Assembly: GCA_018466975.1 (NCBI GenBank)
Contig: JAENRS010000016.1
Coordinates: 62,001 to 126,000, forward strand
Reading direction: 5' to 3'
Length of the DNA stretch: 64,000 nt
Source: Sparassis latifolia
Taxonomy: Eukaryota > Basidiomycota > Agaricomycetes > Polyporales > Sparassidaceae
Below are positions 45,455-55,776 of the stretch, piece after piece (the first letter of the stretch is position 1; every line of letters begins with the position of its first letter). The notes under the pieces were generated by a model that was not told the origin of the DNA, ran no database searches, and worked only from the letters and a program-made list of their open reading frames with translations. The position numbers and the translations under genes were made by a program.

Positions 45455-46133
45455 ATGCAACCCTCATCTGTTCAACAAAGTCCAGTAACAGACACCGAAA
45501 CCACTGAGGAGCATCCTGAGGCCCCGACGGTGAGCCAACCACTTGAACACGGCGAAAACGTTACGAATGACACGTGCAACAATGAGTTGTCGACAGATAT
45601 ACAAAGCGAACCGGTAAGATACACATGATGCGGCTATACAATTTTCGAGTGTCTGCAGACTGACCGTGAATGAACAGGACACTGAGGACCAGCCGCGAGA
45701 TGTATTCAGTCCTCTCCTCGCACCGCAGCTCCAGCCATATGCTGCTAGCTCTCGCAGCGCATTATTAGCACATTCTACCCCTTATCTCCCGTATATACTG
45801 CCACCCCCGCTTCACTATGCATACCACGGAACAGCACAAGCACCGTACTTCTCTGTACCATCAACCCCCTCCCGCTTGGAGAGTTATCTCCCTTCGCAAT
45901 TTGTCACCATGGTCCCTCCGACAGCTATCCCTGATACCGCAATCAGAGGAACCCGAACTACTGTCAACGACATTGAAGACATTTTTATCAAGGACCTCTT
46001 CTCAGGCATTCCGATCTCCATTACAGGCCGAAGTGTCGCCGGGTGGTACAACTCTCTCCCGGTTGAGGAGCGCATTCTCCTTGCATTGCGCTGTCTAAAG
46101 AGACTCGGACGCTCTGCAGCATTCATGGTGTAA
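45455..46133 (+). CDS. Two-exon hypothetical protein, 204 residues
   Basis: Exons 45455-45613 and 45678-46133, with a 64-nt intron (GTAAGA..CAG), phase 0. Starts MQPSSVQQSPVTDTETTEEH. The N-terminal half is disordered (Pro/Ser/Glu). The C-terminal ~75 residues look folded (TTVNDIEDIFIKDLFSG, SVAGWYNSLPVEERILL). I do not recognise it. An AT-rich TATATACATA leader lies about 35 bp upstream. The stop overlaps the convergent helicase fragment by 11 bp. Confidence 0.5.
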
Positions 46134-46576
46134 TGACGGCCACACGTATGTCATTACCTTCACATAGCTCATTGAAGAGGTCTCTTCCTTCATAGTAGGC
46201 ATCCCTGATGGAGTCTTCATTAATTGCAAGTGCCCGGATCCCGAAAGCTATGAAGACTGCAGCCTGATGCCTTTGCAGTGAGAAGTAGGAGCCGAAACTC
46301 AGATATAACTCTTAATACCTGCTGTTCGGTCAGAATCTTAGTCGGTACAACCAGAAGAGCAATCTCAGAACGTCCGTGGCTCTGAGCGGCTAGAAGTGGT
46401 GCGCATATAACGAGTGTTTTGCCGGAGCCTGGAGCAATGACAAGGAATAGGTCATTGCCGGCAATAAGATTGAGTGCGTGGTCTAACTGCCAGGGCCGTA
46501 CATGTGACAGGCCGCATTTTTCTTGAACGAGAGTAGCCAGCCATCCCCGCGAGTCGGGCGGGTCATCATTCATAGC
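46123..46576 (-). pseudogene. Truncated RecQ-type DNA helicase, N-terminal part
   Basis: Starts at the ATG at 46576. PRPWQL-type Q motif (HVRPWQLDHALNLI), Walker A APGSGKT, ALLVVPTKILTEQQ, a 55-nt intron at 46264-46318, then FGIRALAINEDSIRDAYY and ITP with a TGA at 46123. The normal protein continues through the DEAH box and the second RecA domain; none of that is present. Short helicase relatives of this kind are common in mushroom genomes. It keeps the ATP-binding loop but cannot be an active helicase. Confidence 0.7.
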
Positions 46577-46713
46577 CAGGAGGGATAAGTTACAGATCAA
46601 GAGGTGTCTACTTGCCAGGACAGACGCGTCGTCGCGCTGCTCACCACGCCGCGGTCACATGACCGTGCTATGCCGTTGGGCCGATGCCAATATTCAAACT
46701 CAATGATTCCCAC

Positions 46714-46924
46714 ATCAGGAAAACCCAACTTTCTCTTAAGAGAACACTTAACTGCCTTAAACAGACTTATAGTTCTTATTTAAGAGAATAAGGACAAAAA
46801 GGGCATAAGCCATATTACATTAAGTGCCTGAAATCCAACTTATTGAGACTTATTTGAGAACTTATAGCCTTAAATAAGGGTTTTCAGAGCGAAAGGTCTT
46901 TAAGGAAAAGTGGGGTTTTCCTGA
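46714..46924. mobile_element. MITE-like 211-bp inverted-repeat sequence
   Basis: The ends ATCAGGAAAACCC and GGGTTTTCCTGAT are perfect inverted repeats, with partial symmetry continuing inward (CTTAAGAGAA; TTTAAGGAAAAG). The inside is AT-rich with repeated TTAAGAGAA and CTTATAG motifs, unlike its surroundings. No ORF. No clear target duplication. Confidence 0.6.
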
Positions 46925-46960
46925 TGCACGGGGGACCTCTCAGAGGCCTCTCACACGAGG

Positions 46961-47247
46961 TTCGAGACTACTCCGGCAGCTGGTGGCGCTCGCCGCCCTG
47001 TACGTAGTATCATCGTCGCCAGCAGCTTATCTGTCGCCCCATTCTTCGTCCCAGACAACATTAATGCCGTGGACAGAACCACAGAGCGATCTTCAGGGTA
47101 TTTGTTGCACGGCGCGGCGGTCCACCATGTCCTGGAAGAGGTTCTGGGCATGCGGGAATGTACGGCAACCCCACTCATCCTCCATTGCACAGTACTGGAG
47201 CATGCAGCTGGACCTCCCATCGCGATCTGCAAGCTTACCCGTACATG
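46961..47247 (+). CDS. Possible 3' exon of an unidentified gene
   Basis: An open frame from the inverted repeat at about 46960 to the TGA at about 47245 reads GGARRPVRSIIVASSLSVAP and VHHVLEEVLGMRECTATPLI. Composition looks coding, but no start codon or family is visible. It could be the tail of a gene cut by the unit at 45287-46960. Confidence 0.25.
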
Positions 47248-47448
47248 AATCACCTCCATACTGTACACGCATGTGCACTCAGGACCATGAGTTCACTCTC
47301 CCTCACATCATGCAATGCAAGAAATGAATACATATATCATAGCATCGTCCTCCCCATTCGTCATACGGGCATAAGATACATGTCGGAAAGAATATCGACG
47401 AATAAAGAATAAAGACTACTCATACAACAACCCTCACGCGGCCCATCA

Positions 47449-48094
<646 letters not shown>

Positions 48095-48195
48095 TTATGG
48101 ACGAGGGACGAGGAACTGAGGGAGGGCGCGTGTAGCAGGGTTTGATGGATGTAAAAGGCAAGGGCGTGGGGGCGTTCAACGAACCGCGTCGCTGG

Positions 48196-48203
48196 CTTAT
48201 ATA
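48196..48203 (-). promoter_or_regulatory. TATA box of histone H3 gene
   Basis: TATATAAG on the minus strand, 120 bp upstream of the H3 ATG at 48076, in a GC-rich surround. Confidence 0.65.
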
Positions 48204-49552
48204 CTCCCGACGCGTGACGCGTGACTCGCGTATAACGCGCCTGTGGCACGCTCCCCCACATCACGTGCATGTGGCCAAACACCAGTTTGGGCTTTCACCG
48301 TCGTGATTCACCGACACAACGATGGCTGAGGCTCGGATGGCACACTTCCACAACTTTTGGGCCTCATATTTATTCGTCCAATGTTCCTTGCTGACCCTCG
48401 AATAGGAGTGTGTCAAACGAAAACCAGCTCGCGGTGCCAGCTAGAGTGGCAGTTTGATAAGGTGAGTCTTACTGGGTGCTACATCTTACCATATTTGAAC
48501 TGTTATGGAGCAGAGCTAGTGTAGCATGGAAGAAATTGGTATTATTAACCCCTCTGGCGATAACTCTCCTTACCTGAAGGCTGAGGAATGTCGGCGTCGC
48601 CCGCTCAGGAATTTATCTGCCGATATTGCGAGACGAGGCAAACATTGACTCGTCTTGCGTTATCTCTGAGTCACTCTCGCTTTATCATGCTCCATCGGGG
48701 TTTGGCAGCTGCCTATCCAGCCTGCAGACGACTTGACTTTCAATCGGTCCGTGTGACTATGACCTGCGAGTCGCCATCATGGCACTAGCTCAAACACAGT
48801 GCCTTCCAACCTTCTGCGGACATGCTGAACTATTCATTCCTACCATATCTGACGGTGCTGTACGCCATCTGTGTACCCCAGCGGTGGAAATTTGGATGCT
48901 TGAGAGGACGACATCAAGAGTCCACTCCTTCGGCCTTGGTCTCTTCGGTCTGTCGGCGTTTTCAACTCCCAGTATCTCCGGGCTTTTGCGTGTCTCAGCA
49001 CGCCATATGGAAGGAGAATCCCAGACCCGCCTTCTCGATAAATTGGCTGCGTCGCCCTTGTAGACTTTGGACTTGTGGTTCTCATGACTCCCTGCTGGTT
49101 GATCCAATACATTGGGACCTTTTCGACGAATCGCTGACCAATGACGTTGCGAGTGATCCCGCTCCCTTGGCTCCCGGTTCACACACCTGCCGAATTACCA
49201 CCGACCTCTGCTTCCCCTCAAGTCATGCACCCCTCACTCCTGTGCTCTGCTAGAAAAGCAGTGAAAGCAGTGACGGACAATAGTGCCACAACCGCTCTCA
49301 GATTATTATTGTGAGTGATTCCCGCTCATCATCTGTATGCAAGCTTATCGTGGACATACCCTGGAAGTAGGAGGATAGAGGTATTTAGCCACCAAGTACA
49401 CGAGCAGACAGTATCCAAAACTCAATCTGATTGCGTTAAAATAGTGCTCAGAGGGCAGGTCCCCAACTTCTATTCAGTTCTCCTCACAAATCTGCTATCG
49501 CAGTCCCAATGTCGTCATTTCGTGGTGAAGCGCCACCCACTGGCAGCAAAAA
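48204..49552. other. Intergenic; no supportable gene
   Basis: Short plus-strand ORFs only (for example 48526-48651, starting MEEIGIINPSGDNS, and 48822-49253). They do not join into a convincing protein. It may contain a non-coding transcript or the 5' region of the next gene. Confidence 0.35.
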
Positions 49553-51168
49553 ATGGAGCCTGATCATCGAAAACGGACACGTGACCAGCGACACGCTGCA
49601 AACGCGTGTTTTGCTCGATATAGGCGTTCAGCCACTTCTGGTCTGTCCCAGACTATCGATGCACATACTTCTGCTGTCCCCAACTCTCTGTTATCTTACG
49701 GGCTACCAGCGACCTCAACAGATAGCATGTATTTAACCGACGGAGTCAGTGGTGCGTTTTTTGAGCCATTTTTGGGAACTCTCGACTGACCGACACAGAA
49801 TCGGGCACTTATGAAAGTCCTAGCAAGTACAGTTCAAACCAGTGGTCGGTACGACGCCCACCCGCACCGCCGACGAGCATTCCTTTAGATGACGGCTTTG
49901 ACGCGGTAACGACAGAAGTGCCCACCGAATGGAACATCGGCGCCGTACGCCATCGCGACTACGAGGAGTCAGTCAGCGGATATCGGAACTATGTCATGGA
50001 CATGGAGAGGAAGCTCAGCGGGGAGGATGACTACTACGTGTCCAGCGGGAAGACCTTCGATAACACTAAACGTTCCGATTTGACCTACACCGGCAGCATG
50101 AGGACCCTAAAGAGGAGTCCACTCAACATGCCTATACCGGAAAACGCGAGGAAGATCAGCGGTAACAGAGGGAAGATCGAGCTTGTGGAACAGAAGGTTA
50201 TAGAGGACAATCCACAACGAACGATCTCTCTATGGCGCGAAAGGGTAGCTCAAAGTAGTGGGGGAAGCAACAGTCGATATGACGATGCGGACGACCTGCG
50301 AAGTGACCATACCAACAGCCATGCACATCGCAGGGTACTATCTGACGACTCGCGTATGCGGAGGGTGGCGAGCCATGGCCGCACGGGAAGCGGTGGTACC
50401 AATGCGCATCCGAGGGGGACTGGGAGAGAGATGGAGGTGCGCAGGTCGGGGAGAGCATCGTATGAAAGGAGCGAGGTGGGCTGTGTTTTGTGTCAGTGAC
50501 GTTGTGATTTTTACGTCATTTCAACAGTACATGGTGACTTATGCTCAACCTTCTCGAAATGGTTTTCCTATGGCTTTTTACGCCCAATCGGAAATTGGGA
50601 ACGCTATTCCCCTAAAGAACCAAGGATCACAGTCGAATTCGTCGAACGCGATGGTTAACAAGCCCTTGCCGGATAGATCGATATCATCAGGAAATAGACG
50701 GTTGTCTGGCAGGCACTCCAACGAACGAAATGAGGTACTGCTGTGACCGTCAGACGCTTACAATCCATGCTGAATCCCGATGCTTAGTATATGATCACTT
50801 ATGCACAGACATCTCCGTTTGGTAGCGGGAGTACGACACGCACTCCAAGTCTCAGAGGGCAGAGGACAATAACGATGACGCCTCTGCAGAAGAAGTCGTT
50901 CATTCCTGCCCATCCTACTGATGCTTCCACCGTGACGAAGGCGACGTCCACGTCGTCGGTGGAACTCATACTCTCCTCATGCGACCCCTCATTGCTGCAC
51001 ATAGCGCCAATCCTGTCGGACCTCGGCATTCAGAGACTGGAGCACTTGCGAGCTATCGCGAGGCTAAGCGAGGAAACACGGGACAAGGAGATTAAGGAGC
51101 AGGCTTTGAAGAGGGGTGTCACCGTTGTCGAGTGGGCTATTCTGCTCGACAAGCTCCAGAGCTTGTAG
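49553..51168 (+). CDS. Conserved-looking hypothetical protein, 487 residues
   Basis: Four exons, 49553-49751, 49799-50475, 50528-50734 and 50788-51168, join to exactly 488 codons. Starts MEPDHRKRTRDQRH. Residues 70-310 are polar and low complexity, with a short block TEVPTEWNIGAVRHRDYEES. Exons 3 and 4 both begin with nearly the same peptide, YMVTYAQPS and YMITYAQTS, each preceded by a Glu codon at the exon end. The last ~70 residues are a helical domain (SLLHIAPILSDLGIQRLEHL, ARLSEETRDKEIKE, VVEWAILLDKLQ) resembling a SAM-like fold. I do not know its function. Low-complexity body plus helical interaction domain suggests an adaptor. Confidence 0.65.
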
Positions 51169-52053
51169 CCGATCTGGAATAGAGGCGTGGACTAGTAGTT
51201 ATTTCTGTAGGCCTGTATCGTCACTGTATTCCTTGTATGGCGTGATGTTGTTGCCCGTTCCGCTCAGGATCCAGCCGGCTGTAATTCTATGAAAAGTTTC
51301 CATTATCATGCTCTTTTACCGAACGTAGTTCATTGCCGAATCCAAATCAGAGTGTTTGATCGATCACCCTGACGTACGCTTGAAATGAGTCGGCGATCGT
51401 GGACGCTCTGCTTGAACCTCAGGCTGGAATTCATGTCTGAAAGGGATTGACACTTCACAGTTTCCCACTCATGACGCACGAGGCTTGGACGTGACACTAA
51501 GTCTCCCCGAGGAGCCTGCACATCGATGATCCACACCCTTGAAATAACCGCTACCTCTTAATGTACATCGATGACTCCACGATGTGTATAAGTTGTAGAA
51601 CATATGAGTCCGCGCATCAATAGAGCCTACAAAGCCCTGACCCAAACAACATCGACCTTAATCGTACACGGAACAGCTCTGTCTAGGTAACTCGAAAGGC
51701 CGCCAGGCGGCGGCGGAACTTGCTCGGAGACGGGAGCGGACAGAATTGCCACAAAACAAATAGCGAACAACAACTGTGTAAAAAGGACACTTTCATTTTT
51801 GGGTCGGGAGAGCTTGCTCTCCGAGCAAGAACTAGATTCTAGACAATGGCATAGAGACGTCGTTCGAACGGAAACCAATATCCCAAAGGTGTTCGTTGGC
51901 AGGCGCTGCTTCGTCAACGATTCCAGTCAAACGACTGGGGGCTGCGCAGTAACTTGATGGAGTCTTTGTCGAGAGAAGAATGACAGGAAGATCCTGTCAT
52001 GAAGGATGTGCTCGTAGAAAATCGGCCCATGGTGTCCTACAAGAGTGCTCCGC
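51169..52053. other. Intergenic with an extra copy of the RING-gene tail repeat
   Basis: 51940-52053 is a further, frame-broken copy of the ~150-bp repeat that encodes the tail of the downstream RING gene. The rest has no gene; a minus-strand ORF at 51627-51917 with a hydrophobic stretch is not supported by anything else. Confidence 0.4.
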
Positions 52054-52400
52054 CTAGCTCGCGGGTCGTGAAACACTTGACCCAGCAGAAGTCACACGAT
52101 CCCAGTCGATGAAGTCTATGTCGAGCGAAGAATGACAAGGGGATCGTATCATGGAAGATGTGCTTGTGGGGAATCGGCCCATGGCACCCCGGAAAAGTGT
52201 TCCGTCTAGTGTAGCATTCCCAGGTAGTGAAACAGTAGAAGTCGCACGATCCCAGTCGATGAACTCTATGTCAAGCGAAGAATGACTGGGGGATCGCAAC
52301 ATGGAGGATGTGCTCGTGGGGAATCGGCCCATGGTGTCCTGCAAGAGTGTTCCGTTTAGCGTGGCATTCCCGGGTCGTGAAACATCTGACCCAGCAGAAG
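51940..52400 (-). repeat. ~150-bp tandem repeat forming the RING gene tail
   Basis: Three copies with anchors GAATGAC at 51979, 52128 and 52279. They code for the GRFPTSTSSM / SSLDIEFIDWD unit. Confidence 0.8.
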
Positions 52401-53181
52401 TCAGACGATCACTAGACTCAGTTGCATGACCATGAATGGATGACCGTCGTTGCAATCCCAGAAAATCCTGTAGAGTCAGACCATTGAAGTCACCTGTGTC
52501 CACCCGTTCATTCTCGGCGACTTCAGGTTCGTCGTCAGCTAATGCGGCAGAAAACCAGCCTGAGTCTGTTACTCGTGTTATCACACATTGATCAGGAAAA
52601 GACCGCACAACATACTTACCAGTCACAAAGGACGGAGTTCCGCACACCGTGCTCGCGAAAGTACTCTTCGGCTTAGTTTCGGCTTCAATCCATTCCCCCA
52701 GACTGCTCACTCGTGGGGGCTTCCACACCAGCTCTGGGGACGGTCTGGGCCCATCGTGCCACATAGCAGACATACTCAAGGTCGGCGAATGAGGATCGAT
52801 ATCAAACCGACACATTGGGCAGGTCGTCTTGCGCGCAAGCCACGGTGCAAGACAGTCGTAATGAAATAAGTGCATGCCAAGGCATGGGAAGGCGCGAATG
52901 GTCTGAGAAAACGGCTGCAATACTGACAATAATTCGACAACGGTGAGTGGTTCCGCTTCAGGCCACAGTGGTGGAGGAGAAGGTGGTCGGAGACCTTCGC
53001 GACATATAACGCAGCCATCGCTGTCATCTCCGATTCCACGTTTCAGGCTCTCGTAGCGGCGAACAAGGTCGTGTGGCACTACTTCAAGACCGGCCAGCAG
53101 CTTCCGGGCCCTCGAAGGATCATCGACCATATAGGCTCGGCGCAGAAGCTTAACAGACCGAGAATTCGCGACGAATAACAC
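52054..53181 (-). CDS. RING-H2 protein with tandem C-terminal repeats (truncated paralogue)
   Basis: Exon to 52620, a 54-nt intron at 52566-52619, then an exon to the stop at 52054. RING-H2 finger: CVIC, then CLGMHLFHYDCL, then CPMC, with the loop between the first and second pairs unusually long (about 40 residues). This suggests a ubiquitin ligase. After the conserved WKPPRVSSLGEWIE block comes a tail of ~50-residue repeats (NATLNGTLLQDTMGRF, STSSMLRSPSHSSLDIEFIDWD). The third repeat carries a deletion of about 7 nt that puts a TAG in frame; the repeat continues downstream out of frame. The acidic first exon of the neighbouring paralogue (55192-55527) is not present upstream. The first usable ATG is at about 53130. 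Confidence 0.65.
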   Translation of the reverse strand: MLFVANSRSVKLLRRAYMVDDPSRARKLLAGLEVVPHDLVRRYESLKRGIGDDSDGCVICREGLRPPSPPPLWPEAEPLTVVELLSVLQPFSQTIRAFPCLGMHLFHYDCLAPWLARKTTCPMCRFDIDPHSPTLSMSAMWHDGPRPSPELVWKPPRVSSLGEWIEAETKPKSTFASTVCGTPSFVTGKYVVRSFPDQCVITRVTDSGWFSAALADDEPEVAENERVDTGDFNGLTLQDFLGLQRRSSIHGHATESSDRLTSAGSDVSRPGNATLNGTLLQDTMGRFPTSTSSMLRSPSHSSLDIEFIDWDRATSTVSLPGNATLDGTLFRGAMGRFPTSTSSMIRSPCHSSLDIDFIDWDRVTSAGSSVSRPAS

Positions 53182-54248
53182 CAAAATTTCCTGTGGAATC
53201 TTAAGAAGTCACGATGAGGCGTTTCCTGCTGCATGATATGTACTCACTGACTCGGAATTCACTGCGTTTCTCCGTTTCAGTAAGGAGAGCTGACGTATAG
53301 GCTATGCCAGATAGCACACGTAGCTAAATGGACAGCACAAATGGCGGTGGTAGCGGTCAGTACTAGTCAGTACAGAGCACGTGACTCGGCCTGGATGAGC
53401 AAAAGTTGAACAAAAATTCAAGTTGTATACTTACCGGAGGACTCAGTACTCAGTAATATATATATGAGCGTCACAATCATAATGGAGAGATCACAGCATG
53501 TCAACGTTGACCTAGAATAAAATTTATTAAATTTAGTCTGACCTCTGTAGACACTCGCCTTCGACCTCTGTAGACACTCGCCTTCGACCTCTGTAGACAC
53601 TCGCCTTCGACCTCTGTAGACACTCGCCTTCGACCTCTGTAGACACTCGCCTTCGACCTCTGTAGACACTCGCCTTCGACCTCTGTAGACACTCGCCTTC
53701 GACCTTTGGTTATACTGTAATGGTGAGCGCTCAAGTAACTTGCTGCTTCAATTATCACTGAACGCTACTGGACCGCAGGTGGCAGACACGAATTCTCTGG
53801 AATGGTCGAACCTGCACAACCTATCCACATCCCAACTCATGAATGGCTCGGACTGGTCACTACAATATCCAGTTGTACTTCGTACCCAGGAAGAATCTAC
53901 GTAATAGGTAATGTACATTGATGGTTTCATCGACTATGATATGTGAGAGCTGTAGAATATGAGGGAACTGCTGCCTCCTCACAGCAGAGACCTTGCTTGC
54001 GACATTTGCCACTGCACAGATTCGAACTTGAGATGTTGCAAGCCGAGTCGGGACTTGTCATGCAAGATTCAGATGCATGGAAGGAACCAGGGAGTCGAAA
54101 AGCATGACAATTAAGAGGGTGGAGAGACCTTGCAAGCAAGGTAATGCAAGTTTCAGCAACAGCAGAATGTCCCAGACAACGAACCTGTCAATCCTATTGA
54201 TACACGAAGCAGCTCTGTTTCCACCAGTGAATGACGGTAGAGAATGGG
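53182..54248. other. Intergenic between RING paralogues, with minisatellite
   Basis: Contains the 23-bp repeat at 53541-53701. The rest is AT-rich with no gene visible; part should be the promoter of the RING gene at 52054-53181. Confidence 0.4.
53541..53701 (+). repeat. 23-bp minisatellite, 7 copies
   Basis: Perfect tandem copies of a 23-bp unit with core CTGTAGACACTCGCC. Not coding despite a long open frame on the minus strand. Confidence 0.95.
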
Positions 54249-55527
54249 TCAATGATTACTTTGACCCGATCGAAAACCTGTATCCCAATGTTGATCGCCT
54301 AAAGGCAATGACACGTCAAGCATGGAGCGCATCTCGGACCGAAACCGCATACGCAGCTCTTCGGGCAGGGGATCTAAAACGTTCTGGAGTGATCTGCGAA
54401 GAGCGCGTTCCCCCGGGAGATCCTCGTCTGTGTCTACCCATTCGTCCTCGTCGGCTTCCAGCTCGTCGTCAGCGAATGCAGCGGAAACCCCCTCTGTTAC
54501 TGGCGCTATCAGAATGTCCGCTAGGAGGAAACTATAAGATACACGTACCAGTCACAGCGTCTGACGGTCTTTCTTTCCGGACGCCGTGTTTGCGGAAGTA
54601 CTCTTCGTCCTCGAGCCATTCCCCCAGACTCCTCACTCGTGGGGGCTTCCACACCCTCTCTGGCGATGACCTGGAAGCACGGCGCGGTGTAGTGGACTTA
54701 CGCAAAGTCAGCGAATGAGGGTCGATATCAAACCGACATGTCGGGCAGGTCGTCTTGCGCGCAAGCCACGGTGCAAGACAGTCGTGATGAAACAGGTGCT
54801 TTCCAGGGCATGGAAATGCGCGAATGGTCTGAGGCGATGGCTGGAAGGGTAACATCGAAAATAATTCGACCACAGCAAGCGCCTCGGCTTCACGCGACAG
54901 TGGTGAAGGAAATCGTGGTAGGAGATCATCGCGGCATATGACGCAGCCATCGCTATCGTCTCCGAATCCACGTTTCAGGTTTTCGTAGCGGCGAACAAGA
55001 TCGTCTGGAACTACTTCAAGGCCAGCAAGCAGCGTCCGAGCTCTCAAAGGATCGTTGTCCAAAGATTGGTTCGGTGCAGAGAGTAGAAGCTCCACAATAT
55101 CGAGGGTTCTCAATCCCTGGCGCGCAAATTCCTGGTGAAACAAGAAGTTACGACACAATGCTTCACGCCAGATAATACATCAGACGCTCACTCGCAAGGA
55201 CGGCATGGGGGGCACTTCAGCTGCATCGTCTTCCTCCTCCTCATCGTCTTCCTCCATAGAGTCTGATAATGTGTCATCCGAATGAAGGTCGGAATCGGAA
55301 GAGTCGGACACAGACTGCAGGGATGGTAAGCTGTGGTCGCTATGCGGAGGGTCCTCGTCTGAGTCCTCTGTAGACCACTCGCTCTCCGAGAGCGTGGGGA
55401 CTTCTTCTTCATCGCTGATATGTTCGATAGCGGCTGCCCCTCGAGTATCTATGCCGTCGTGTTCGGCCTGCTGGATGACGGTGGAGGCCACAGGCGTCGC
55501 TGCGTCACCACGACCGCTTTCTGACAT
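54249..55527 (-). CDS. RING-H2 protein, full-length paralogue
   Basis: Exons 55192-55527, 54549-55131 and 54249-54493, with introns of 60 and 55 nt, join to 388 codons. Starts MSESGRGDAATPVAST. The first exon is acidic (Glu/Asp/Ser runs). Exon 2 holds the RING-H2 finger (CVIC, CPGKHLFHHDCLAPWL, CPTC) and the WKPPRVRSLGEWLE block. The last exon is acidic then helical (RSLQNVLDPLPEELRMRF). It matches the neighbour at 52054-53181 over about 200 residues with the intron after VTG in the same place, so this is a tandem duplication followed by different tails. Predicted E3 ubiquitin ligase; substrate unknown. Confidence 0.75.
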
Positions 55528-55776
55528 AGAATCTACCTAGGCAATTTCTGGCTGCGTGGACACGGGAACTAATGCTGCAATTCCGGGGCAACGAGCGACA
55601 GTAGTACGGGAGTAGCCCACGGTGAGCAAGAACTCGACGATGAGAACGACTTCGGTGGCGGAAACAGGCTGGCCTCTCCAAATCGGGGAACGCTGCAATG
55701 GTGGATTGAAACTCCGACAGCGCGTTGAAACCTGTCCTGTGAGTACATTATCTACAACCTCCGCCAGCAAACCGGC

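Larger units (their letters stand above)
45287..46960. mobile_element. 1.67-kb unit flanked by 34-bp inverted repeats
   Basis: 45287-45320 and the reverse complement of 46927-46960 match at about 29 of 34 positions, core CTGAGAGGTCCCCC. Inside are a two-exon hypothetical gene (+), a truncated RecQ-like helicase (-) and a MITE-like sequence ending 3 bp before the right repeat. Neither gene is a recognised transposase, so it could be a non-autonomous element or a segment bounded by chance insertion of an inverted repeat pair. Confidence 0.5.

Noticed and set aside
48526..49253. A gene starting MEEIGIINPSGDNS
   Set aside because: The frame ends after about 40 codons and no splice path joins it to later ORFs with protein-like composition.
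53418..53758. Minus-strand ORFs over the 23-bp minisatellite
   Set aside because: Open only because of the perfect tandem repeat; no start context or domain.
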